In this document: positions 56,909-64,000 of the stretch, one piece after another
Numbering within the stretch: position 1 is the stretch's first letter
How the letters are laid out: each line of letters starts with the position of its first letter
Source: an uncultured Rubripirellula sp.
Lineage (GTDB): Bacteria; Planctomycetota; Planctomycetia; Pirellulales; Pirellulaceae
Length of the DNA: 64,000 nt
NCBI GenBank assembly: GCA_938045805.1
Contig: CALIBL010000014.1
Coordinates: 124,001-188,000, forward strand
Reading direction: 5' to 3'
The notes under the pieces: generated by a model
What the model saw: the letters and a program-made list of their open reading frames with translations, nothing else
Databases searched by the model: none
What the model was told of the DNA's origin: nothing
Program-made: the position numbers and the translations under genes

Positions 56909-57366
56909 GTCTCGTGTTCATCCTTGATTCCACTTTATATGCCGCCGGACGGATCTCGCGACAAAAATCTACCGCGGGTCAAGCTTCAGACATCAACGGA
57001 TCTGGAGCTTCAACGCTCTGAGCGATACTTTACCGAATCCGTGTCTGCAGTATCACCACACCGCGGGACAGAATTGAAGAGTGTGCACGTGGGATCTGGC
57101 AAACCAGTTACCGCAGTCTCCGATACAACAGAGGAACCGCAGGATCGCTGATTGACCACAAAACGAAGACCAAAGGCGGAATCCTCGCCCGTGAAATCTT
57201 CCGCCAAAAGCGTTAGGTTGAATTGGCAAATTTCATGCTAGGATGTTGGTCGAGAGCGGACACGAGGGGTCTAAAAGCGACTCAACCGGCCCGTTTCATC
57301 AGATGATTCAACGCCACGGAACCGGCGTCGAACTCAATTTGAACCGACAAAAAAGCATCGAACCTC
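56909..57366. other. Intergenic region before glgX
   Basis: 458 bp between divergent genes, with no convincing ORF. It contains a sigma-54-type promoter match at 57224-57239 upstream of glgX, described separately. Confidence 0.6.
57224..57239 (+). promoter_or_regulatory. Candidate sigma-54 (-24/-12) promoter of glgX
   Basis: TGGCAAATTTCATGCT matches the sigma-54 consensus TGGCACRNNNNTTGCW at all the invariant positions: GG at 57225-57226 and GC at 57237-57238, separated by exactly ten bases. Two positions differ (C to A at the sixth base and T to A at the twelfth). The transcript would start near 57250 and carry a leader of about 115 bases before ATG 57367. A chance match cannot be excluded. 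Confidence 0.5.
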
Positions 57367-59421
57367 ATGATTGCTACCGCACCCGGCACTCCCTTCCCTC
57401 TCGGTGCATCACTTGCTCCCGACGGAGTTAACTTCGCTGTTTATTCAAAGCATAGCGACGGGTTCAATCTCTTACTGTTCGATCACGCCGAATCCGTCAG
57501 GCCGAGCAAAATCATTCCCCTCGACCCGAAACGAAACCGCACGTTTCATTACTGGCATATTTTTGTTCAAGGCCTGAAACGAGGACAGCACTACGCTTTC
57601 TCGATACCTTCGCAAAGCCCATCTCACATCGAACAAGAAAGGTCCACTGAAGCGGTGCTGATTGACCCTTACGCAAGAGCAATGGTTCTGCCTGAGGGTC
57701 ATTGCCGTTTTTCGGGTGGGGAGGCCACGCCGCTCAAAAGCATCGTGACCGACGAAGCAGAATATGATTGGCAAGGTGACCGTCCCCCCAGACGCCCATT
57801 CAGCGAAACCATTATTTACGAGATGCATGTTCGAGGCCTGACTCGGAATTCCAATTCCGGCGTCGCACCCACACGCCGCGGCACCTACCTTGGGGTGATC
57901 GATAAGATCCCGTACCTGAAACAACTTGGGATCACTGCTGTCGAATTGCTTCCCGTGTTCCAGTTCGACCCTCAGGACGCGCCCGAGGGCTTGCTGAACT
58001 ATTGGGGCTACAGTCCTGTCTCCTTTTTCGCGCCACACGCACAGTACGCAACCGACGGTCAATCCCTGACGGCAATCCGAGAATTCCGAGAGATGGTCAA
58101 AGCGTTGCATGGCGAGGGAATCGAGGTCATTCTTGACGTCGTCTACAATCACACGGCCGAAGGCGGCAGCAGTGGGCCGACGTTTTGTTTCAAAGGCCTG
58201 CAGAACGACGCCTACTATCTGCTGGAATCAGACCAAGACAACGAGACCGCGGAGCCCGAATATTCAAACTACAGCGGTTGCGGGAACACGCTTAACGCCA
58301 ATCACGCCATCGTTCGCCGAATGATCATGGATAGCCTTCGTTACTGGGTCCAAGAGATGCACGTGGATGGCTTTCGGTTCGACCTCGCCTCGATCCTCTC
58401 CCGCGATATCAATGGAGAGCCACAGACCAATCCGCCCATTCTCTGGGATATCGAAACGGACCCGGTGCTGTCGGGAACCAAATTGATTGCCGAGGCATGG
58501 GATGCTGCGGGCCTCTATCAAGTTGGGCACTTCTTTGGAGATCGATGGAAAGAATGGAATGGGCGTTTTCGTGATGACGTACGTTCATTTGTCAAAGGTG
58601 ACAAGGGATTTGCAGGGCAGCTAGTGCAGCGGTTCCTTGCGAGCCCGGATCTCTACGGACATCGGAACCGTGAGCCTGAGCAGAGCATCAATTTTGTAAC
58701 CTCTCACGACGGATTCACACTCCGTGATCTCGTCTCTTATAACACCAAGCAGAACCTCGAAAACCGAGAAGACAACCGCGATGGGCACAATGAAAACCTC
58801 AGCTGGAACTGCGGCCATGAAGGTCCCACCGATGATCCGAAAATCGAGCAACTGAGAATACAACAGGCAAAAAATCTCCTGACGATCAATGTTCTGTCGT
58901 TCGGTGTCCCAATGCTCCTGATGGGTGACGAAGTTGGCCGTAGCCAAAACGGAAACAACAACGCCTATTGCCAAGACAACGAGATGAATTGGTTCAACTG
59001 GGACCAAGTCCAAGACAATGCGGGGATGCTGCGATTTGTTCAAAAACTGATTCAGTTCCGAACAGAACTCCCTAAACGGAACAACCCAAATTTAACACTC
59101 CCAGAAATCCTTCAACCCGCCACCATCACCTGGCATGGGAAGGAACTTGAAAAGCCTGACTGGAGCGAATCATCGCGGAGTGTTGCGTTGACGATCGAGT
59201 CACCTACAAAATGGTACCACTTGATCTTCAATGCCTACTGGGAATCGATTGGTTTTCAGATTCCTTCACTACCAAAACGTTCAACCGGATGGAAACGCAT
59301 CATCGATACCTCGCAGCCATCACCTATGGACATTGACTTGGATCCGCCCACCAAAAGGCTGACGTCCTATCAAGTCGCAGCGAGGTCATCCATACTGCTG
59401 GTGGGAGACGCCGGAGCCTAA
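57367..59421 (+). CDS. glgX: Glycogen debranching enzyme GlgX
   Basis: GH13 isoamylase-type enzyme that cleaves alpha-1,6 branches from glycogen limit dextrins. In 684 residues an N-terminal CBM48 domain (PFPLGASLAPDGVNFAVYS) precedes the TIM-barrel catalytic domain. The catalytic residues are Asp 339 in DGFRFDLAS, Glu 376 in LIAEAWD and Asp 448 in VTSHDGFTL. YEMHVRGLTR and DVVYNHTAEGG are family hallmarks. The C-terminal beta domain is present. Preceded by a sigma-54-type promoter match; other glycogen genes are not in the window. Confidence 0.95.
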   Translation: MIATAPGTPFPLGASLAPDGVNFAVYSKHSDGFNLLLFDHAESVRPSKIIPLDPKRNRTFHYWHIFVQGLKRGQHYAFSIPSQSPSHIEQERSTEAVLIDPYARAMVLPEGHCRFSGGEATPLKSIVTDEAEYDWQGDRPPRRPFSETIIYEMHVRGLTRNSNSGVAPTRRGTYLGVIDKIPYLKQLGITAVELLPVFQFDPQDAPEGLLNYWGYSPVSFFAPHAQYATDGQSLTAIREFREMVKALHGEGIEVILDVVYNHTAEGGSSGPTFCFKGLQNDAYYLLESDQDNETAEPEYSNYSGCGNTLNANHAIVRRMIMDSLRYWVQEMHVDGFRFDLASILSRDINGEPQTNPPILWDIETDPVLSGTKLIAEAWDAAGLYQVGHFFGDRWKEWNGRFRDDVRSFVKGDKGFAGQLVQRFLASPDLYGHRNREPEQSINFVTSHDGFTLRDLVSYNTKQNLENREDNRDGHNENLSWNCGHEGPTDDPKIEQLRIQQAKNLLTINVLSFGVPMLLMGDEVGRSQNGNNNAYCQDNEMNWFNWDQVQDNAGMLRFVQKLIQFRTELPKRNNPNLTLPEILQPATITWHGKELEKPDWSESSRSVALTIESPTKWYHLIFNAYWESIGFQIPSLPKRSTGWKRIIDTSQPSPMDIDLDPPTKRLTSYQVAARSSILLVGDAGA

Positions 59422-59477
59422 ACGGCTTCCATGTGCTTTGATGCGATTTTTGGTTCGCAATCTGATGCAAAGAAACG

Positions 59478-59954
59478 CTACTCCGAGCGCATCTCACCGT
59501 AACTCCAAATAACCACCGTTGGTGGCTGGAGTGTGTATTGTCCGATCCCGACGTTAGCGAACTCACCGTCGACCTCGTAGGTCCAACCCTCACGAAGTCC
59601 GGTTTCAACCTCACCAATCTGGTGAACGAATGCCGTTTCTCCAGAACCGGTGATTTTCACATCACTCACCTGCGTCATCACGGTCTCAAGCGATGCCCCA
59701 GCTTTAACACCCTCAATGAGCTGGAACGTTTGACCGGACGGTGCGTTAATGACCACAACGACCTGCTGTCCGACGGGCTGCGGAATCGCCGCAACCCCGC
59801 TGCCGTCATTCAACGGAGACAGTGTGCCTTGACCCGATGACACGGTTGAGCCTTGATCAGCTGTCAACTCAGCACGATCCACTGACCCGTTTGGGTCCGC
59901 ACAACCGATGAGTTGGACGAGCAAGACACAGAGAAGAAGACGCGAATTTTTCAT
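59478..59954 (-). CDS. Lipoprotein with DUF4430 (transcobalamin-like) domain
   Basis: 158 residues. A lipoprotein signal with lipobox LIGC at residues 15-18 anchors it to a membrane. The C-terminal half matches the DUF4430 pattern, found at the C-terminus of transcobalamin and intrinsic factor and in bacterial surface proteins (GWTYEVDGEFANVGIGQYTL). Cobalamin binding cannot be claimed from sequence. It starts 21 bp downstream of an acidic unknown gene and probably shares its transcript. Glycogen debranching enzyme lies on the other strand, convergent. Confidence 0.8.
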   Translation of the reverse strand: MKNSRLLLCVLLVQLIGCADPNGSVDRAELTADQGSTVSSGQGTLSPLNDGSGVAAIPQPVGQQVVVVINAPSGQTFQLIEGVKAGASLETVMTQVSDVKITGSGETAFVHQIGEVETGLREGWTYEVDGEFANVGIGQYTLQPPTVVIWSYGEMRSE

Positions 59955-59975
59955 CGGTATCAGATGTTGGCGGAA

Positions 59976-60962
59976 CTAATCCATCATGACGCGAATTGCA
60001 TCGAGATACTTTTGTACCGTTTCACGATCCGTTTCATTCCAGCCTGATGTTTTGTGGCGAAGAATCGATAATTTCAATGACTCGATCGCGTCGGATAGAT
60101 CGTCCGGTAATTCGGGCAATCCGGAGAACGGTTGAAGTGGCGGTTCGGTATCAGCGACGGGTGAATCGAAAGCAGGTGCAGCCGATGCGGAGGAACTCCC
60201 TGACAACGAAGTCAATTCTTCCTCGCCTTCCTCGCCGAAATCAGGTCGCTCGGGTGCTGGCCCCGCTGAGGCGCCGGATTCATCACCATATTCTCGGGTG
60301 CGGCCACCTCCCTGAGCAGGAAGTACAACATCTTCATCGGTATCGACCGTAACAATCTCACCTGATATCGGCCGATCGGTTTCGATGGCACCCATCGATT
60401 GCCAGCGTTGATCTCTCATCTGAGAGACACTCCAGTTCTCTTGAGAGGCTCCTTCCAACCACATCGGAGCATCTTCCCAGTCCAGTGCTGCAAGGAAGTG
60501 ACTCCAGTACAAGCCTTCATAGCTTTCATAAGAGGTAATGAACCGATCGTGAACGCGTCGCAGGCGTCCAATATGCGGTGATGTGACGCCGCCAACCTGA
60601 TTGGCCCAAGCTTCGTCTGAATACTGTTGCGACTTCGCCCCGGAATCAATCAGGGCCTGACGCCATTCACTGATGATTCGCCCCTTCTCCCAATTCGTCG
60701 TGCTAATCAATCGATTCCAAAGCCCAACGAAAGGCGTTGCGACGTCTGAGAAATCTTCTTCATCCGAGGCGTTTTGCTCAGCCGAAGCACCATCGACCGC
60801 ATCTTCCCAAGCAGCGTGAGAGGCATCGAGCTCATCTCGATCTTCACCTGACAGGCTCTCGGACGGATTCGCCCCAACCTCACCAGCTGCCCCCTGATGT
60901 GCTGCATCCGCGTTGGATTCTTCGGTGTCAAATGGGGCTTGGTAGGAATCTTCGGGTGTCAT
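59976..60962 (-). CDS. Acidic unknown protein
   Basis: 328 residues, very acidic and rich in Ser, Ala, Glu and Gly, with probable disordered ends (the first 75 residues and about 205-275). A central Trp-rich helical region (WNRLISTTNWEKGRIISEW; LYWSHFLAALDWEDAPMW) suggests a folded core. C-terminal helix DAIESLKLSILRHKTSGW. No signal peptide, membrane helix or known domain. Cotranscribed with the DUF4430 lipoprotein gene. Confidence 0.6.
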   Translation of the reverse strand: MTPEDSYQAPFDTEESNADAAHQGAAGEVGANPSESLSGEDRDELDASHAAWEDAVDGASAEQNASDEEDFSDVATPFVGLWNRLISTTNWEKGRIISEWRQALIDSGAKSQQYSDEAWANQVGGVTSPHIGRLRRVHDRFITSYESYEGLYWSHFLAALDWEDAPMWLEGASQENWSVSQMRDQRWQSMGAIETDRPISGEIVTVDTDEDVVLPAQGGGRTREYGDESGASAGPAPERPDFGEEGEEELTSLSGSSSASAAPAFDSPVADTEPPLQPFSGLPELPDDLSDAIESLKLSILRHKTSGWNETDRETVQKYLDAIRVMMD

Positions 60963-61247
60963 GGAAGTCTTATCTCGGAATCAAAAATCATCTTGCATTA
61001 ACGATGCATTACCCTAACCACCCAAGGCATATTCCGTGAAGCTCTGAGGGGCGTTTTCCGCAAACCTCGCTTAATTACAGTGCTTTGTGGGGCAGTTCGG
61101 TCCGTCTGGCGAAGCTATAACATGTGGAAAACATGTTGGAACTCCGAAGTCTAATTGCAGACCGATGGAATCCAGCCGAAATAAGGCTCACCGTGAACCT
61201 GATTTCACCAATTCAATCCCTGCCACGAGGACGATGGATCACTAACC

Positions 61248-62108
61248 ATGAACGCTTCTCCAACTCATTACGCAGTCGTCGACCAAGCATCTGCCTTGGC
61301 AACAGTAGCCAACGCGTGTAGGTCCTTCGGGATGCAGATCGCCCTGATCGCTCTAGCGTTCCTTGCCGCCGATCACTTGACGGTGAACGCGCAAAATGTC
61401 CCTGTATTGACCCCGCAAAAGGTAAAAGCCGTGCGCACCAAACAGCCAGCCAACTCATCGAGTGATCGAGTGCTCCGGCACGCCGTCTTCTTTAGCTTCA
61501 AAGAAACATCAAATGAGCAGCAGGTTCAGGGAGTCGTTGACGCCTTCGCAGCACTACCACAGAAAATTGACGCCATCATCGATTTTCAATCAGGAACCAA
61601 CAACAGCCCCGAAGGTTTAGACGACGGCTTCACTCACTGCTTCCTGCTAACTTTTCAGAACGAGGCTGGTCGCGAGATCTACCTTCCGCATCCGGCTCAC
61701 ACCGGTGAATTTGCGAGTACTCTTCGGCCACACCTAAAGAATGTCTTTGTGATTGATTACTGGGGCAAAACCAGTGCTAACGATCAAAAACGTGAATTGA
61801 AGCATGCCGTATTCTTCAAATTCAAAGACGATGCGGATCCAGCTGAAGTCAAACGGGTTGAAGAAGCCTTTGCAGCTTTACCCTCCAAAATCAATTCGAT
61901 TAAATCTTTTGAGTGGGGCAAGAACAACAGCCCGGAAACCCACGATGACGGTTTCACCCACTGCTTCATGGTGACATTCAATTCAGAAAAAGGACGTGAA
62001 AAGTACCTCCCTCACCCCGACCACAAAGCTTTTGTTGAAGTACTCAAGCCAGTGCTCGAGAAAGTGCGTGTTCTCGATTTCTGGGAAGACGGGTACAAAA
62101 CGAAGTAG
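61248..62108 (+). CDS. Exported tandem Dabb (stress-responsive A/B barrel) protein
   Basis: 286 residues. Two ferredoxin-like Dabb domains are in tandem, each running LxHAVFFxFK, then NNSPEGxDDGFTHCF, then HPxH and a C-terminal DYWGK or DFWED. The two copies are clearly duplicates of each other. A hydrophobic stretch (IALIALAFLAADHLTVNAQ) near residue 30 suggests export; ATG 61332 would start the signal peptide directly. Dabb proteins are usually cytoplasmic, so an exported pair is unusual. Function in this family is little known; some bind or act on phenolic or polyketide-type compounds. Confidence 0.8.
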   Translation: MNASPTHYAVVDQASALATVANACRSFGMQIALIALAFLAADHLTVNAQNVPVLTPQKVKAVRTKQPANSSSDRVLRHAVFFSFKETSNEQQVQGVVDAFAALPQKIDAIIDFQSGTNNSPEGLDDGFTHCFLLTFQNEAGREIYLPHPAHTGEFASTLRPHLKNVFVIDYWGKTSANDQKRELKHAVFFKFKDDADPAEVKRVEEAFAALPSKINSIKSFEWGKNNSPETHDDGFTHCFMVTFNSEKGREKYLPHPDHKAFVEVLKPVLEKVRVLDFWEDGYKTK

Positions 62109-62137
62109 ACCGTCACCCAACATCGTGGAAATGGGCA

Positions 62138-62170
62138 CAAAAAAAGGCTCACCGTTTTCCGGTGAGCCTT
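62138..62170 (-). terminator. Rho-independent terminator of pnp
   Basis: Stem AAGGCTCACC / GGTGAGCCTT with a seven-base loop, preceded on the plus strand by seven A, which read as a T-tract on the minus strand. It ends the minus-strand pnp transcript and lies in the gap after the Dabb gene, where it could also slow plus-strand transcripts. Confidence 0.88.
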
Positions 62171-62231
62171 CTGCATCTTGATTTATTTGCGCCGCTCAAA
62201 TCAGACCAACGCAGTGCAATCGCTCTGTGAA

Positions 62232-64000
62232 TTAGTCACGGTCGCGGTTCCCACCGCCGTTGCGATCCCTGCGGCCACCGCCACCACCGCCACCACCGTT
62301 TCCACCGCGTCCACGACCCGAACCGCCACGTCGTCGACGAGGTCGGTCGTCGTCACGGTCGCCACGCTCAGAACGTTCGCCGCGGTCAGATCGCTCTTCG
62401 CGATCACCACCATCATCGCCATCATCCGATGCCATCTCGTCTTCAATGCCCAATTCCTCGAGGGCTCGACGGCGACTCAGCTTGACGCGATCATGCTCAT
62501 CGACGTCGATCACCAGGACTTTCATGGCATCTCCAACACTCACAACCGAGTCGATGCTGCTGATGTACCCGCTGCTCAATTCGCTAATGTGGCATAGCCC
62601 ATCTCGTCCAGGCAAGATTTCAACGAACGCGCCGAATTCCTTGATGCTGCTGACCGTACCATCGTAAATCTTGCCGATTTGAACGGTCGCGGTGCAAGCC
62701 TCAACAGCGCGAAGTGCCTCCTCTGCGGCGTCCTTATTGCTACTCGCAATTAAGACAGTGCCGTCATCATCAACCTCAATCACCGCTCCGGTGCTCTCTT
62801 GGATGCCGCGAATATTCTTTCCGCCTGGGCCAATCAGAGCGCCAATCTTGTCCGCCGCAATCTTGGTGCGAAGCAGACGAGGTGCGGTTGCCGAAATTTC
62901 GCGTCGAGGACGAGAAATCGTGGTCAACATCTTTCGCAGAATCTCGATCCTTGCTTCACGAGACTGCTTCAGCGTAGCGCGAATGATGTCTTCGCTGATA
63001 CCCGTGACTTTCAAATCAAGCTGAATACCGGTGATCCCATTCTGAGTTCCGGCAATCTTGAAGTCCATATCGCCGAAGTGATCTTCAGTGCCGAGAATGT
63101 CGGTCAAGAGGATCCAATCATCAGCCGAGTTCCTCACCAAGCCAACTGAAATACCGGCCACTGGATTGGAGATTGGAACACCCGATGCCATCAGTGCCAA
63201 AGTCGCACCGCAGACGCTCGCCATCGAGCTACTTCCGTTGGATTCCAGAATATCGCTGATCACGCGGATCGTGTAGGGGAACTGCTCGGCGTCAGGAAGC
63301 ACGGGCGCGACACTTCGCTCCGCAAGACAACCGTGTCCAATTTCACGACGCCCCGGTCCACGAATCGGTCGAACTTCACCAACCGAAAAGCTCGGGAAGT
63401 TGTAGTCAAGCATGAACTTCTTGCTGTACTCATCCATCAATCCGTCCACTCGCTGCTCATCTTTGGAAGTACCAAGAGCAACAGTAACGAGAGACTGAGT
63501 CTCGCCACGTTGGAACAGAGCAGATCCGTGAACGCGAGGAAGAAGATCGGTTTCGCAGTAAATCGGACGAAGACTTGTGTTGTCTCGGCCGTCCGGACGT
63601 GTGCCGGCGGTAATCAGATCGCGAACAACCTTTTCCTCAAGGTCGTGCCAAACCGTTCCAAATCGTTTCGAGCAGACGGCATCGTCCGCGTTCGGATCAG
63701 GAATCACCTCTGAAACCGCTCGCTCTTTCAAAGCCTTGACCGCGTCAGCCCGTGCCTGCTTGCCAACGGTCTGTTGTGCAACTTTGAAGTCCGAGTAGTA
63801 GGCATCGTTCAAGCGAGCAAAGAGTCCGTCGTCCTCTGGAGCAACATACTCACGCTTGACAGGATTGACCTTGTTGTAGAACTCTTCTTGAAGATCGATC
63901 ACATCACGGATCACTGCGTGAGCGAACTGAATTGCCTCAAGCATCTGGTCTTCTGGCATTTCTTGGGCAAAGCCCTCGATCATCGCGACTTCTTCTCGCG
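62232..64000 (-). CDS. pnp: Polynucleotide phosphorylase, 5' end outside the window
   Basis: Phosphorolytic 3'-to-5' exoribonuclease. The visible part begins inside the first RNase PH-like core region and reads through the open end of the window, so the N-terminus is missing. Seen in order: PNPase helical linker (HAVIRDVIDLQEEF), second RNase PH core (GTRPDGRDNTSLRPI, GRREIGHGCLAERSVAPVLP, PYTIRVISDILESNGSSSMA), KH domain (KIAADKIGALIGPGGKNI) and S1 domain (GKIYDGTVSSIKEFGAFVEI). After the S1 domain comes a tail of about 75 residues rich in Asp, Arg and Gly, ending in a run of GG and RR repeats. That tail is absent in E. coli PNPase and could bind RNA or degradosome partners. Confidence 0.95.
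   Translation of the reverse strand, partial: REEVAMIEGFAQEMPEDQMLEAIQFAHAVIRDVIDLQEEFYNKVNPVKREYVAPEDDGLFARLNDAYYSDFKVAQQTVGKQARADAVKALKERAVSEVIPDPNADDAVCSKRFGTVWHDLEEKVVRDLITAGTRPDGRDNTSLRPIYCETDLLPRVHGSALFQRGETQSLVTVALGTSKDEQRVDGLMDEYSKKFMLDYNFPSFSVGEVRPIRGPGRREIGHGCLAERSVAPVLPDAEQFPYTIRVISDILESNGSSSMASVCGATLALMASGVPISNPVAGISVGLVRNSADDWILLTDILGTEDHFGDMDFKIAGTQNGITGIQLDLKVTGISEDIIRATLKQSREARIEILRKMLTTISRPRREISATAPRLLRTKIAADKIGALIGPGGKNIRGIQESTGAVIEVDDDGTVLIASSNKDAAEEALRAVEACTATVQIGKIYDGTVSSIKEFGAFVEILPGRDGLCHISELSSGYISSIDSVVSVGDAMKVLVIDVDEHDRVKLSRRRALEELGIEDEMASDDGDDGGDREERSDRGERSERGDRDDDRPRRRRGGSGRGRGGNGGGGGGGGRRDRNGGGNRDRD

Noticed and set aside
61119-61137. Repeated ACATGT around GGAA as an operator
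   Set aside because: A six-base palindrome repeated twice is easily chance, and no regulator gene is adjacent; left as unproven.
1-64000. tRNA, rRNA, insertion sequence or phage genes
   Set aside because: I looked for them in the gaps and found no cloverleaf, transposase or phage signature; short tRNAs cannot be fully excluded without a covariance search.

Overview
The window looks like chromosomal DNA of a marine planctomycete close to Rhodopirellula/Pirellulales. The evidence is the family content: two DUF1549/DUF1553 c-type cytochrome-like proteins, a DUF1587/1592/1588/1585 protein, DUF1552 and DUF1501 proteins, two exported sulfatases, a Cys-rich repeat protein and many exported proteins of unknown function. 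GC is moderate. I saw no rRNA, tRNA, CRISPR array, transposase or phage genes.

Layout. 0-2.9 kb: Tad/Flp-type genes (two TadE-like pseudopilins, a TadG-like von Willebrand A protein) and a small membrane-anchored protein. 3-6.4 kb: an exported helical-repeat protein ending in a degenerate receiver-like domain, then a sigma-54 activator with no sensory domain. 6.4-11.4 kb (minus): kdsD, kdsC and a giant exported protein in the place where enterobacteria have lptC-lptA, so probably Kdo synthesis plus LPS export. 11.5-23.3 kb: a DUF1549/1553 cytochrome, a YbhN-like membrane protein, lpdA, mnmD, an overlapping moxR-DUF58-transglutaminase operon and a DUF3127 protein. 23.5-36.3 kb: an accessory region of sulfatase, Asp-box (sialidase-like), DUF1501, DUF1552, DUF1592 and DUF1549 genes, with a cupin ORF carrying a short-chain dehydrogenase remnant. 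36.5-41 kb: a 2-hydroxyacid dehydrogenase, a small unknown, a 25-cysteine repeat protein and a second sulfatase.

41-62 kb is mostly housekeeping: a threonine/serine dehydratase, glutamine-dependent NAD synthetase, DUF2461, AroH chorismate mutase, flotillin-like FloA, an alpha/beta hydrolase, an exported EEP-family phosphohydrolase, a Spy-like exported protein, an SDR, BirA coupled to a zinc-ribbon membrane protein, MogA, a PLP decarboxylase, a divergent RNase HII-like protein, GlgX preceded by a good sigma-54 promoter match, a DUF4430 lipoprotein and an exported tandem Dabb protein. The window ends inside pnp, whose product carries a Gly/Arg-rich tail.

How the genes fit together. The kds/lpt-like operon serves the outer envelope. 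The sulfatase, Asp-box and cytochrome-like clusters fit breakdown of sulfated polysaccharides, the usual explanation for these families in marine planctomycetes; substrates cannot be read from sequence. The sigma-54 activator and the sigma-54-type site before glgX raise the possibility of nitrogen- or stress-linked glycogen control, but nothing here shows that this activator acts on that site. The most unusual items are the giant LptC/LptA-like protein, the exported pseudo-receiver, the SDR-cupin chimera inside a GC-richer segment, the Cys-rich repeat protein and the RNase HII-like paralogue.
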